Assembly (NCBI RefSeq): GCF_009884975.1
Contig: NZ_CP041970.1
Location: forward strand, 1,550,001 to 1,614,000
Source: Acinetobacter dispersus
Lineage (GTDB): Bacteria; Pseudomonadota; Gammaproteobacteria; Pseudomonadales; Moraxellaceae
Length of the DNA: 64,000 bases
Direction of reading: 5' to 3'
The position numbers and the translations under genes were made by a program. This document shows positions 34,417 through 43,658 of this stretch, piece after piece. Every line of letters begins with the position of its first letter. Within the stretch, counting starts at the first letter, position 1. The notes beneath the pieces were generated by a model that did no database searches, was not told the DNA's origin, and saw only the letters and a list, made by a program, of their open reading frames with translations.

Positions 34417-35679
34417 TTAATTTTTCACATAAGGCTGTAAGCCCGTTCCCGCCTCTGCCACGATCTTGAGCAGCTTTTGGCATAATATATAACTCTCCTC
34501 CAACAAGCCCAAATCGCTCGCTCGGGCATTGCTCTGCATCAACAAAGCCTTATGCTGTTGATAACGTTCTTGCAAATACAACTGATCTTGGCTTAATGCA
34601 ATTATCATCAACTCAAAACGAAAATCTAAATCAATTTTAATATCTGCTGGCATATCTCCGTAAGCCCATGCCTGTAATGCTTCTAACCGACCTTGCCCTA
34701 GATTTGAAAAAATAAAATTAATATAAGCATCCAAGTTAGTAAAGAAATCCTGAATATCTGTTTGTGTATCCCAGCGCCCCATCAACGCAAAACTCGGTTC
34801 TACATTATTTTTTTGCCCCGTATTTTTATGCACATCCATTGAACGTAGACGAAAAATCAGGCGTTCAGGCAACTGCTCTTGCAATTGATCAGGAATAAAA
34901 CGATCTGTAAAATCCATCGCAAAAGACAGCATTGGACTGACTGTTAATTTCCTAAGCACCATTTTCAACTGATAGAAAATACCAAGCTGCTTTTGAGTCA
35001 GTAAAAAACAACGATAGCCTGTATCCAACGCCAGTTCAGGCCGTCCGATATTGCCCCAATTTGAAATAAAATCATGTGCAACATTAAATACATCCAACTT
35101 TAAATGCTGGGCATAACTTTGCTGCTCAAACCATTGACTAATCAATTGTTCCGCTTCAGGCATGCTTTGTGGTATTTGAAAATGATTTAATTGATTTTTT
35201 GGCTCAGAAATTGATTCAGGCTCTTTGATTTTTAAAGGCTCTAACAAATACGGCTGCAACATATTTGAGACCGCATTTTCAGGCGATTGCAACTCACCAA
35301 TGGCCCATACATTATAATTCGGTTCATAGAAACCAATTCCCGTTTCATGAACCGCCTCATAAAAGACCCGATAAACCGCATCATTTTGTGCTTCATGTGC
35401 TAACACATCCAGTTGCACACTGGCGCATAAACCCTGAGCAAATCGATCCTTGATTCCTTGTACCCACTGTTGCGTCTGTTCAGAAAAATAGAGTTGATAT
35501 TGCGGATCACAAATTTTGTCTGAAAACAGATCCAACCATGCTTGTAATGTTTTGCCGTGACTCGCTATATTCCGATATTGCTGATGAAGTTCAAAAGCAA
35601 CTTGTTGTGAATCATCTTCTGCTGGGACTTTGCCTGTAAAGATTTCAGGTTCCCATAAATAAATTGTGTTTAATAACAT
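34417..35679 (-). CDS. Hypothetical protein (about 420 residues)
   Basis: I do not recognise this protein. From the ATG at 35679 it begins MLLNTIYLWEPEIFTGKVP, has no signal or membrane segments, and is rich in Gln, Leu and aromatic residues. A first domain runs to about residue 120 (ending ETGIGFYEPNYNVWAIGELQ), followed by a polar linker and a larger helical domain. An ATG four codons upstream is possible. It stands alone between rpsT and the M66 lipoprotein gene. The length and lack of repeats suggest a real, expressed cytoplasmic protein. Confidence 0.7.
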   Translation of the reverse strand: MLLNTIYLWEPEIFTGKVPAEDDSQQVAFELHQQYRNIASHGKTLQAWLDLFSDKICDPQYQLYFSEQTQQWVQGIKDRFAQGLCASVQLDVLAHEAQNDAVYRVFYEAVHETGIGFYEPNYNVWAIGELQSPENAVSNMLQPYLLEPLKIKEPESISEPKNQLNHFQIPQSMPEAEQLISQWFEQQSYAQHLKLDVFNVAHDFISNWGNIGRPELALDTGYRCFLLTQKQLGIFYQLKMVLRKLTVSPMLSFAMDFTDRFIPDQLQEQLPERLIFRLRSMDVHKNTGQKNNVEPSFALMGRWDTQTDIQDFFTNLDAYINFIFSNLGQGRLEALQAWAYGDMPADIKIDLDFRFELMIIALSQDQLYLQERYQQHKALLMQSNARASDLGLLEESYILCQKLLKIVAEAGTGLQPYVKN

Positions 35680-35796
35680 CTTTTTATCCAATTTTGCGTC
35701 AAGTTTCGCTTTTTATTTTCATATCATGACGAAAATTCATACATTTTAAAAGTACACTTTTATATTTTTTATCGTTATAAGAAATCTATTCTAGAT

Positions 35797-35827
35797 AAAA
35801 AATATGAAGCCCCGAAGGACTTCATAT
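35797..35827 (-). terminator. Terminator of the M66 lipoprotein gene
   Basis: On the minus strand ATATGAAGTCC-TTCG-GGGCTTCATAT forms an 11-pair stem (one T-G) capped by a TTCG tetraloop and followed by TTTTTTAT. Confidence 0.93.
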
Positions 35828-35864
35828 CATCAATTTATGACTTTCAGATAAAACACTCAAATCA

Positions 35865-38753
35865 TTAAGGATTAGATTGTAAAACCTTAGCCGCCAATAC
35901 CAGATTCTTCGCAGACAAACCCGCAAGCACCAAGCTATTATTCATCACTGGAATGCTCCATTTTTGATTAGCACCACTGGTACAACGATAGCGAATTAGA
36001 CGCGCACGATTATTAGTTAAATAGCCACCTTCCAAATCGAAGCACTGATTCGATTGCTTAATCGCTTGTGCCGTAGTATCAAGCTCCCACACTTGACTAC
36101 TTGCACTGCTACAAGGTATCAGGTTGATAACATTGCCAGCTGTAGTCGTTAAGCACTGATCTATATATTGCTTATTATGGATTTTACCCAATGCATCATA
36201 AATCCATTTCTCTAAGTCATCACCGACACAACCAGTTGATCCACTAATAAATGCATTTAAATCACCATTCGCCAACTTCTCAGCTTTTAAACAATTGGTT
36301 CTATTTAATAAACTGGTGCTTGATGCAAAATTCAAATCACCTTTGAGTTCTAACTTTTCAACAAAAGCACGGAACGCAGTTAATGCGTCGGCATTTAAAT
36401 TGGTCAAGTCCGAACGATATACATTGATCCAGCGATTGAGTCGATAAAGCTTAATTTGTTGCTGGGTATAACGCACCATCTCATTCTGAGCATCTGGCGA
36501 TAGTTGATCTTTAAAGGTTCTATATGAATCAAATAGTAACTTTGCATCCGTCGAAAGATTTACAACTGGCTTGTTTTTATTCTCAACTAAAGCCTGCTCT
36601 AATTGAGGCAGCTCAATCGCTCTAAGCGCTGAATATCCAGCCTCTTTACCAATTTCAACTGCAGGTGCTAGAGCCACTGTACTCACAGGAATAGATGTAC
36701 TTGAAAGTAGCACTGCTGCTTGATTGGCCTTTTTACAATACAAATTCACTTGCTGCGGTGCATCACTTTGTGCAAGGTTGACATGGAACTTATTGGCGTT
36801 GCTATTCGAATTCATTCGTTGCGGTGCTAAAGCAATATTTTGACTTGCACTGGCAAACTGCACATTCAGCCAACAACTTGCTGTTACTGTATTCGGATTG
36901 GCTTGCGGTAGATCAAACACATTGCCCCAATTTCCTTTGGCTGCTGGATAAACCAAACCCACTTGTGCCTCTGGATCATATCCACCCAAGATGGTATAGA
37001 CTGGCACACCAAACATTCTTGGTTTCAAGTAATTACCATCAGCACGGTTATACCAAACATTGCTTGAGTTTGGTGTTTTAGGCTGAGCAACTTCCATGAC
37101 TCGGGTTGTGGCGTTCCATTTTTTATAACCCGTTGGAGAAGTTGCATCCCAAACATAACGATCAAATGCAGGCTGAATTTTTAAATAGGTACTATAGCCA
37201 GTGTAATGCGTATATTTAGAAATGCTACTTGCCGTCGCACCACCAGACATTGCATCCCAACCATAGGCATATTTATTCAGGAAGTTCGGTACACCATTTG
37301 CACCATCACCTAAATTGGTCGTCGTCCAATTGAGATTACCGCGCATTTTATTTCTAAACGCAATATAGCCCCAGCCACTGTCTGCATGGTGTGCTGCCCA
37401 AAACATATTATCCCCAACAGAACCAGGATAATGCCCAAGCCCATAATGATGACCAATCTCATGACTAAACTCATTGCCGACAGAGTCAATCAAGGTCAGC
37501 ATACCATTCCCGCCACTGAGACCGTGAGTTGCCTCACCGTTACTATATTTGCCGCGTGCATAATGGGCCACCACACTTTGCGTAATTTGTGGCTGTTCTT
37601 GGCTCGCCATTGAAGCACTGGTGATGCCCCAGTTGGCCAAGTTAATTCCCACACCAAAAGTTGATTTAGCTGTATTTTCACGCATATCCCCACTATAAAC
37701 ATCACCCGTGGTTGCACTTGCCGAGTCGTAGATCACCCCACTTGCGACCATGACTTTATTCAGCTTTAAATCCTCATATTTGGTCACGATCATACGTGCA
37801 GCAGGAATAGTCTGAAAATAATCTGTCCCTGCTTTGGCAGGTTCAAGCAACATATAGTGGCCTGTTGACTTCGGAGGGTCCGTTAATAAGCCCAAACGGA
37901 TATTTTGTACAACCAGTTCACCTGGTGCAGCCAAATCAATATTGTCTGCAGTTAAATCGCCACTACGATTATTCAGCGGATCAACCACGCGGAGATGTAA
38001 ACCGGCACGAATTTCGCTCCATTTTAAAGCAACCGTCCATGCTCTTTTAGAGTAACTCACAGGCGGACGCCCATCAGTATTGGATTGATCAGAGGCTGCA
38101 ATTCTTGACGGCTCTTTTAATTTAACCGTTCTGAGTAGTTGATTACCTTGATAAATTTCGACTTGTAGCTTCTGTAAATCACCCATTTCTGCCAATGGTG
38201 TCACCAACAATAAGGCATCTTTTTCTGTGGTTAGACGTGGCATTGAGTCTTTTTCATTATTCTTAGGATTGACCACATGACTTTGTGCAAATTGCAGCAT
38301 CGCAGCAAAACTGCCATTTAGATCATTACGCAGTAGACGTGGCAGTCCAAGCTTATCGTAATCATAAAAACCAAGTACCGATTCATCTATTATATTTTTA
38401 CGAGGTTCTGGATACTTTTCTACCACAGGTGGAATGGATGGTGTTTCTGTATTGCCTCCTCCACCTTGGCTCGGTGTTTCTGGTGTCGTGTTACCCGAAC
38501 CATTACTGCCATTATTCGGTGTTTCAGGTTTTGTATTTCCTGAACCGTTATTTGGAGTCTCTGGCGTTCCATCCCCAGGTAACTCATTGGTTCCATCACC
38601 TGGCGTAGGGCTGGTATTTCCTCCTGCACCATGATCATTTTTTGGCGGCTCCGTATTATTTGTTGCATTTGAATGATCTGCACCACCACCACCGCAAGCG
38701 ACGATCATGGCCGATAACAAACAAACCGTTAAATGTTTAAGTTGTAATTGCAT
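35865..38753 (-). CDS. M66-like zinc metalloprotease lipoprotein with lectin-like C-terminus
   Basis: A 962-residue surface-type lipoprotein. The signal ends in lipobox IVAC (C20), followed by GGGG and an approximately 90-residue Pro/Gly/Asn/Thr linker with repeats of the type NNGSGNT-PETP. The catalytic metzincin motif HEIGHHYGLGH is at 431-441 (H431, E432, H435, H441), in the context GNEFSHEIGHHYG that is typical of M66 (StcE/TagA) mucin-active proteases. The upstream domain (about 125-400) has the M66-type SKRAWTVALKWSEIRAG. The last 110 residues carry two QxW-type ricin-lectin repeats (SSQVWEL and NQKWSIP). Such proteins leave by type II secretion; gspL/gspM are in the same window. The linker is a likely O-glycosylation target. 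Confidence 0.88.
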   Translation of the reverse strand: MQLQLKHLTVCLLSAMIVACGGGGADHSNATNNTEPPKNDHGAGGNTSPTPGDGTNELPGDGTPETPNNGSGNTKPETPNNGSNGSGNTTPETPSQGGGGNTETPSIPPVVEKYPEPRKNIIDESVLGFYDYDKLGLPRLLRNDLNGSFAAMLQFAQSHVVNPKNNEKDSMPRLTTEKDALLLVTPLAEMGDLQKLQVEIYQGNQLLRTVKLKEPSRIAASDQSNTDGRPPVSYSKRAWTVALKWSEIRAGLHLRVVDPLNNRSGDLTADNIDLAAPGELVVQNIRLGLLTDPPKSTGHYMLLEPAKAGTDYFQTIPAARMIVTKYEDLKLNKVMVASGVIYDSASATTGDVYSGDMRENTAKSTFGVGINLANWGITSASMASQEQPQITQSVVAHYARGKYSNGEATHGLSGGNGMLTLIDSVGNEFSHEIGHHYGLGHYPGSVGDNMFWAAHHADSGWGYIAFRNKMRGNLNWTTTNLGDGANGVPNFLNKYAYGWDAMSGGATASSISKYTHYTGYSTYLKIQPAFDRYVWDATSPTGYKKWNATTRVMEVAQPKTPNSSNVWYNRADGNYLKPRMFGVPVYTILGGYDPEAQVGLVYPAAKGNWGNVFDLPQANPNTVTASCWLNVQFASASQNIALAPQRMNSNSNANKFHVNLAQSDAPQQVNLYCKKANQAAVLLSSTSIPVSTVALAPAVEIGKEAGYSALRAIELPQLEQALVENKNKPVVNLSTDAKLLFDSYRTFKDQLSPDAQNEMVRYTQQQIKLYRLNRWINVYRSDLTNLNADALTAFRAFVEKLELKGDLNFASSTSLLNRTNCLKAEKLANGDLNAFISGSTGCVGDDLEKWIYDALGKIHNKQYIDQCLTTTAGNVINLIPCSSASSQVWELDTTAQAIKQSNQCFDLEGGYLTNNRARLIRYRCTSGANQKWSIPVMNNSLVLAGLSAKNLVLAAKVLQSNP

Positions 38754-39069
38754 CACACTTCCCCAAGAAAAACTTGATAAATTATCGTTAATGACAAATT
38801 AAGTTAATTAGTTAAAATTAATATAAATCATGTATTTATATATACTATCAACTTAAATAGCAGGAAGGGAAATTAATTTATCGTAAAAACAAGAAAGACT
38901 GGATTTATTACACTTTTACCGTAACTCAATATGATTTAGATTTCTAAATTAAACAGAACTCCCCCACCAGCACTACACTTCCCTCACTCAAACTACCTAC
39001 TTTATACCGTTAGAATTCATTTAAATTTAGGTTCTGAACAATAATCAATCTACAAAACTGGAGAGCCAA
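38754..39069. other. AT-rich divergent intergenic region
   Basis: 316 bases between the M66 lipoprotein and the beta-helix protein. It must hold both promoters. A candidate for the minus-strand gene is TTGATA followed after 18 bases by TTTATA. A short dyad TTTAGA-TT-TCTAAA lies near 38935-38950. No small gene or RNA is evident. Confidence 0.45.
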
Positions 39070-39486
39070 ATGCATAAGAATGGAAAGCTCATCATCGCAG
39101 TCGCACTTTTTTCATGCAGCAGTCTAAGTTTTGCTGCAAGCTGCACAAGTACCATCGAGAACAATACATTCAGTACCCTCACCGTTCCCGCAGGTGCACA
39201 TTGCACACTCAACAATTCCTCAATTGAAGGCGATGTAAATATCGGGAAAGGTGGTAGTTTGATTTTAAATAGCTCGTCTATCCAAGGCAGCATTCAAGCT
39301 AACCAAGCAAAAGCAATCAAATTAATCAACTCAAGTGTCAGTGGTGATATACATATTGCACAAGCTGCAACAACATTAAGTTTAGATAAGTCGATAATTT
39401 CAGGGAATATTCACTGTTCGGCTTCAACCAAGTTGCAAGCAAACCTCAGTAATATCGAAGGACAAAAAATTGGAAAATGTAGTTAA
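39070..39486 (+). CDS. Secreted beta-helix-like protein, unknown function
   Basis: A 138-residue protein with a clear signal peptide (cleavage after SLSFA, about residue 22). The mature part has repeated short strands with a period of roughly 18-20 residues: NNSSIEGDVNIG, NSSSIQGSIQAN, NSSVSGDIHIA, DKSIISGNIHC and LSNIEGQKIG. This is the look of a small right-handed beta-helix or bactofilin-like solenoid. Five Cys (near 25, 46, 117 and the C-terminal GKCS among them) could form disulfides in the periplasm. It has GGAGAG upstream. It lies divergent from the M66 lipoprotein. No family name is known to me. Confidence 0.65.
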   Translation: MHKNGKLIIAVALFSCSSLSFAASCTSTIENNTFSTLTVPAGAHCTLNNSSIEGDVNIGKGGSLILNSSSIQGSIQANQAKAIKLINSSVSGDIHIAQAATTLSLDKSIISGNIHCSASTKLQANLSNIEGQKIGKCS

Positions 39487-39634
39487 TCAGGCTTTAATCC
39501 AATCCTGTAAATATGTGAATCCAAATGATCATTTTTTGGATTCACATCAACAACAATCTAATTCTATTGATTAGTGAGTTATTATCCGATTTGATTTTAG
39601 TATTTCAAAGCAATCTTTCTATTGTCGACCAGAG

Positions 39635-40366
39635 CTAGCGATTCAAAAACTGCTTTATTTCTAACGCTTGCCGCTCACCACGCCAAATCCATTTTAATTG
39701 ACTTTCCGCAAAATCATCACCCTCAAACCATACAAACAAACCTTCCATCATGTCTGGCCAATCCGTTTGTTCAATTTGATTTTTACCTGAGATCACCGCG
39801 ACAATTGCAGCAAGAATTGTGTCATGACTTACAGCCAAGCTTAAACCATTCTGTTGTGTAGGATGGGTATGATAAAGCAATTCCAATACATCAAATACCC
39901 CTGTAATGGGATGTTTCATCCCAGGTAAAGCATTATTCACAAAGCTATTAATAAACCCTAATGCACCCTGCTTGCGAAAATAAGGCGCTGCCTGCTGTAT
40001 GTCCAAAACAAAGCTGCCCGGTTCAACCAATAGACGCTGCTCAACAATTTCAATCTGATGGGTATTAACGGCTTTACGTGTTTCATCAGCACCTTCAATC
40101 ATCAAAGCAGCAGTATCCACACAGCGCTGAATCGGGCTGGAAATACAATGTTGAATCGCCCGATCCGTATTTTGAATTAAATATTGCCCCCAAGCATAAG
40201 CCAAATCCCGACCTTGCTCAGTCAACTGCAGATCATAACCTGCCAAACCTTGCCCATTCACCAACTCACGTAAAGAGTGGCGCGTAAACAAAGTTACAGG
40301 CGTTGAAGCATCTGGCAGTAAATCAATTGCTTCAAACATACTTTTAGGCAATAAATGCAGAGTCAT
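39635..40366 (-). CDS. Histidine phosphatase superfamily protein
   Basis: A 243-residue cytoplasmic protein of the acid-phosphatase/phosphoglycerate-mutase clan. The catalytic Arg-His is in LFTRHSLRE near residue 30, SSPIQRCVDTAALM near 78-91 supplies the second phosphate-binding Arg, and the proton-donor region is LAVSHDTILAA near 180-190. It resembles branch 2-like histidine acid phosphatases in length but lacks a signal peptide. Substrate unknown. The ATG at 40366 is used; a GTG two codons upstream is possible. Confidence 0.78.
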   Translation of the reverse strand: MTLHLLPKSMFEAIDLLPDASTPVTLFTRHSLRELVNGQGLAGYDLQLTEQGRDLAYAWGQYLIQNTDRAIQHCISSPIQRCVDTAALMIEGADETRKAVNTHQIEIVEQRLLVEPGSFVLDIQQAAPYFRKQGALGFINSFVNNALPGMKHPITGVFDVLELLYHTHPTQQNGLSLAVSHDTILAAIVAVISGKNQIEQTDWPDMMEGLFVWFEGDDFAESQLKWIWRGERQALEIKQFLNR

Positions 40367-40417
40367 ATTCACATACAGGCTTTAATTTAACTCACTATAG
40401 CATGAGCCAGATAACAC

Positions 40418-41275
40418 TCAATCTAAAATGCCAGAACGACTGAGCGCATCGTATGCAATATTTTTGCAATGCTGATCACGATAAGCGATAAAGCCACCAT
40501 TCAACACAGTCTCGCGCTGATTATATAGAAATGGTTTTTGATCCAAGGTCATCAAGCCACCACCAATACTTTCTAACAAGGCTTGTCCTGAGCTGGTATC
40601 CCATTCTGAGGTTGGATGGAAACGCGGATAAATATCGATTTCCCCTTCCAACATCATACAAAACTTATAAGCACTGCCCGCTTCACGACGCTCAACTTCA
40701 CGATTCTGCAAAATCGGTTCAATAAAATTTTTATACTTTGGATTTTTACTGTTATGGCTCAAACCAATTTGCAACGGAGCCACCAGATCATGCTCTTCAA
40801 GCTGATATTGGAACCACTCTTGTCGACTGAAACTATATTTATACGGTAATTGCGAGGTATGTCCAATGTACATTACCTGCTCGCATGGCACAGCAATAAT
40901 CGCAAATATGGTCTGATGACCGTCAATCAAACTCAGATTAGTCGTAAATTCATCCCGCTCATGAATAAACTCTTTAGTACCATCCAACGGATCTAGCATC
41001 CAACACTGTTGCCATGCTGCACGGGCTGAATAATCACTTTCTTCAGACAATACCGGTAATTCAGGCGTCACTGTCGCTAAGTGCTTTAATAAGAAGTGAT
41101 TTACCTTTAAATCCGCTTGCGTTACAGGCGAATCATCGCTTTTTTCCTGAATATTAAACTCGCAACCAGCACAATAACTTTGGTATTCTTCCAACAATAT
41201 TTGACTTGCCTGCGCCATGATCGGAACAAGTTGTGAAATTAACTGATCTTGTGGGGCAAGCGTTTTAATAAACAT
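40418..41275 (-). CDS. cysQ: 3'(2'),5'-bisphosphate nucleotidase CysQ
   Basis: Magnesium-dependent phosphatase of the inositol monophosphatase superfamily that removes phosphate from PAP/PAPS during sulfate assimilation. It has 285 residues. Metal-binding motifs are LSEESD near 97-102, WMLDPLDGTKEFI near 112-124, and WDTSSGQALLESIGG near 224-238 in the third conserved region. It is divergent from yrfG with only 11 bases between the starts, so their promoters must overlap with the coding sequences. Confidence 0.92.
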   Translation of the reverse strand: MFIKTLAPQDQLISQLVPIMAQASQILLEEYQSYCAGCEFNIQEKSDDSPVTQADLKVNHFLLKHLATVTPELPVLSEESDYSARAAWQQCWMLDPLDGTKEFIHERDEFTTNLSLIDGHQTIFAIIAVPCEQVMYIGHTSQLPYKYSFSRQEWFQYQLEEHDLVAPLQIGLSHNSKNPKYKNFIEPILQNREVERREAGSAYKFCMMLEGEIDIYPRFHPTSEWDTSSGQALLESIGGGLMTLDQKPFLYNQRETVLNGGFIAYRDQHCKNIAYDALSRSGILD

Positions 41276-41286
41276 AGACCAACCTT

Positions 41287-41988
41287 ATGTCATATTCAGA
41301 TTTACAGCAGCCTATCGTCATGTTCGACATGGACGGCACATTACTCGATTTAGCCTTTGATGATTTCATTTGGAATCATTGTTTGCCTGAACGTCATGCT
41401 CAAGTTCACCAATGTACACTTGAGCAAAGTCAACAAACACTATTTCAATTTTACCAACAGCATAAGCATACACTATCTTGGTATTCTTCGGCGTACTGGA
41501 CGGCTAAAGTTGGAGTTGATGTATTACAACTACAGTACGAGCATCGCGAAAAAATTCGTGCCCGTGTCGGCTGTCATCAACTCTTGCAACAACTCAATGC
41601 CCAAGGTTATCGTTGCTGGTTACTAACCAATGCAGATCGTGCAGGCTTACAACTCAAACTTGAAAATGTCGAACTGAGCCCATACTTTGAACTTATGATC
41701 AGCAGTGAAGAACTCGGGCATGCCAAAGAGGACGTTGGCTTTTGGCAAAAACTACAGCAACAGCATCCATTTAATCCAGCACAGGCAGTCTTTATTGATG
41801 ACACAGTTGCTGTACTAAAAGGTGCAGAAGATTTTGGCATCCCCCAACTGTTCAGTATTCTTCAACCTTCTAGCAGCAAAGCAGCAAGACTTTCTACTGA
41901 ATTGCCTTACCCAGCACTCGATCAGCTCACTGAACTCTTTGATTATCTTGAAACCAACACACAGGTAACAGATGCCAAAACAGCATGA
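41287..41988 (+). CDS. yrfG: HAD-family GMP/IMP nucleotidase (YrfG-like)
   Basis: Haloacid-dehalogenase-type phosphatase of 233 residues. The nucleophile motif MFDMDGTLLDLAFDDFIWN (Asp at about 14) is followed by LPERHA, an arrangement typical of YrfG, which dephosphorylates purine mononucleotides. Motif II Thr is in CWLLTNADR near 117-125, and the motif IV acids are in AVFIDDTVAVLKGA near 170-183. The C-terminus overlaps hslR by 17 bases, the same yrfG-hslR order as in enterobacteria. Confidence 0.9.
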   Translation: MSYSDLQQPIVMFDMDGTLLDLAFDDFIWNHCLPERHAQVHQCTLEQSQQTLFQFYQQHKHTLSWYSSAYWTAKVGVDVLQLQYEHREKIRARVGCHQLLQQLNAQGYRCWLLTNADRAGLQLKLENVELSPYFELMISSEELGHAKEDVGFWQKLQQQHPFNPAQAVFIDDTVAVLKGAEDFGIPQLFSILQPSSSKAARLSTELPYPALDQLTELFDYLETNTQVTDAKTA

Positions 41989-42400
41989 AGCAGAAAGCAT
42001 GGATACCATGCGCATTGACAAATGGCTTTGGGTCGCACGTTTTTTTAAAACCCGTTCGATTGCCAAAGCTGCAATTGAAGGTGGTAAAGTCCATCACAAT
42101 AATGATCGCGTCAAAGTCTCTAGAGATGTACGTATTGGAATGGAACTGACCATTCAACAAGGTTTTGAGAAGAAAACCGTAGTTGTCAAAGCACTTTCTT
42201 CTATCCGTGGTGGCGCGCCTATGGCACAACTACTTTATGAAGAAACTGCAGAAAGTATAGAGCGTAGGGAGTTGCATGCCTCACAACGAAAATTGCATAA
42301 TCTAGCCCGACCAGATCATCGACCAAGCAAAAAAGATCGTCGTGATATCAATCGTTTTAAGCAAGAAAATGTACAATCCTGGTCTTATCATGATGAATAG
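41972..42400 (+). CDS. hslR: Ribosome-associated heat shock protein Hsp15
   Basis: S4-domain RNA-binding protein that rescues stalled 50S subunits carrying nascent chain. It has 142 residues, with the S4 motif MRIDKWLWVARFFKTRSIAK just inside the N-terminus and a basic C-terminal tail (RPDHRPSKKDRRDINRF). The ATG overlapping yrfG has AGGTAACAG directly before it; an internal ATG at MDTMRIDKW is an alternative start. Confidence 0.93.
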   Translation: MPKQHEAESMDTMRIDKWLWVARFFKTRSIAKAAIEGGKVHHNNDRVKVSRDVRIGMELTIQQGFEKKTVVVKALSSIRGGAPMAQLLYEETAESIERRELHASQRKLHNLARPDHRPSKKDRRDINRFKQENVQSWSYHDE

Positions 42401-42569
42401 ATTGGATGAATATTTTCTGTTTTTGGATGCGTCATCTCGTGTCGCATAGACACAGATCAGATGTAGAATAAACAACTAGAATCTGCCACTATACTCAAGT
42501 CCCAACAAGTTGAGATTCAATACATCCACTTGGGTTAGTCGTTAAGAAATAAAGTTTTGAGGTTTTGAG

Positions 42570-43616
42570 ATGGATGATAATAAAAGTAAAGCGCTACAAG
42601 CTGCCTTAGGTCAGATTGAAAAGCAATTTGGTAAAAATACCGTGATGCGCTTAGGTGATAACACTGTTTTAGCAGTTGAAGCTGTTTCTACAGGTTCTCT
42701 AACATTAGATATCGCATTAGGGATTGGTGGATTACCTAAGGGTCGTATTGTTGAAATTTATGGTCCAGAATCTTCAGGTAAAACCACCATGACATTGCAA
42801 GCGATCGCACAATGTCAGAAGAATGGCGGTACATGTGCATTTATCGATGCAGAACATGCTTTAGATCCTGAATATGCACGTAAACTCGGTGTAGATATTG
42901 ATAACCTATTGGTTTCACAACCCGACCATGGTGAACAAGCACTAGAAATTGCTGACATGTTGGTTCGCTCAGGTGCAATTGACCTCATCGTTGTCGACTC
43001 CGTAGCTGCATTAACCCCGAAAGCTGAAATTGAAGGCGAAATGGGTGATTCACACATGGGCTTACAGGCTCGTTTGATGAGCCAGGCACTGCGTAAGATC
43101 ACAGGTAATGCAAAACGCTCAAACTGTATGGTGATCTTCATTAACCAAATCCGTATGAAGATTGGTGTCATGTTTGGTAGCCCAGAAACAACAACGGGTG
43201 GTAATGCACTTAAATTCTATGCTTCTGTTCGTTTAGATATTCGTCGTATCGGTGCAGTAAAAGAAGGCGATGAAATCACAGGTAACGAAACACGCGTTAA
43301 AGTTGTTAAAAACAAAATGGCACCTCCGTTCAAAGAAGCGGTATTCCAAATCATGTATGGTCGAGGTACCAACCAGTTGGGTGAACTCGTTGATCTAGCC
43401 GTTCAACAAGATATCGTTCAAAAAGCAGGTGCTTGGTATTCATACCAAGGTAATAAAATTGGGCAAGGTAAAAATAATGTGATTCGTCATTTTGAAGAGA
43501 ATCCATTGATGGCTCAAGAAATTGAAAAAATCATTCGTGAACAGCTTCTCACCAAGAATAAAAATGAAGCAGCTCAAAATGAGATTGAAGAAGAACCAGA
43601 TTTACTAGAAATCTAA
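42570..43616 (+). CDS. recA: RecA recombinase
   Basis: DNA strand-exchange and SOS coprotease protein, 348 residues. The Walker A motif GPESSGKTT is near 66-74, the Walker B strand LIVVDSV near 140-146, L1 [20 protein letters not shown] and L2 [20 protein letters not shown] are intact, and the tail is acidic ([12 protein letters not shown]). Upstream is a TATACT -10-like element (42490-42495) without a good -35, and no CTGT-N8-ACAG LexA box, in line with the absence of LexA in Acinetobacter. A strong terminator separates it from recX. Confidence 0.99.
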   Translation: MDDNKSKALQAALGQIEKQFGKNTVMRLGDNTVLAVEAVSTGSLTLDIALGIGGLPKGRIVEIYGPESSGKTTMTLQAIAQCQKNGGTCAFIDAEHALDPEYARKLGVDIDNLLVSQPDHGEQALEIADMLVRSGAIDLIVVDSVAALTPKAEIEGEMGDSHMGLQARLMSQALRKITGNAKRSNCMVIFINQIRMKIGVMFGSPETTTGGNALKFYASVRLDIRRIGAVKEGDEITGNETRVKVVKNKMAPPFKEAVFQIMYGRGTNQLGELVDLAVQQDIVQKAGAWYSYQGNKIGQGKNNVIRHFEENPLMAQEIEKIIREQLLTKNKNEAAQNEIEEEPDLLEI

Positions 43617-43620
43617 ACTG

Positions 43621-43646
43621 AAACGCCCTTCGGGGCGTTTTTTTTT
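43621..43646 (+). terminator. recA terminator upstream of recX
   Basis: AAACGCCC-TTCG-GGGCGTTT stem with a TTCG tetraloop, followed by a run of T. It lies between recA and recX, so recX is probably expressed by partial readthrough. Confidence 0.95.
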
Positions 43647-43658
43647 AATGAGGAAGGC

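Noticed and set aside
38420..38692. Repeats of the M66 stalk as a possible CRISPR or minisatellite array
   Set aside because: The repeats are short, degenerate and in frame, encoding PETP/NNGSGNT units; there are no regular spacers.
35865..38753. Reading the M66-like lipoprotein as CpaA
   Set aside because: It is a large lipobox protein with a long stalk and an M66-type HEIGHHYGLGH context, unlike the shorter non-lipidated CpaA as I know it.
39045..39293. 82-codon minus-strand frame opposite the beta-helix protein
   Set aside because: The plus-strand gene has a signal peptide, ribosome site and repeat pattern; the antisense frame has none.
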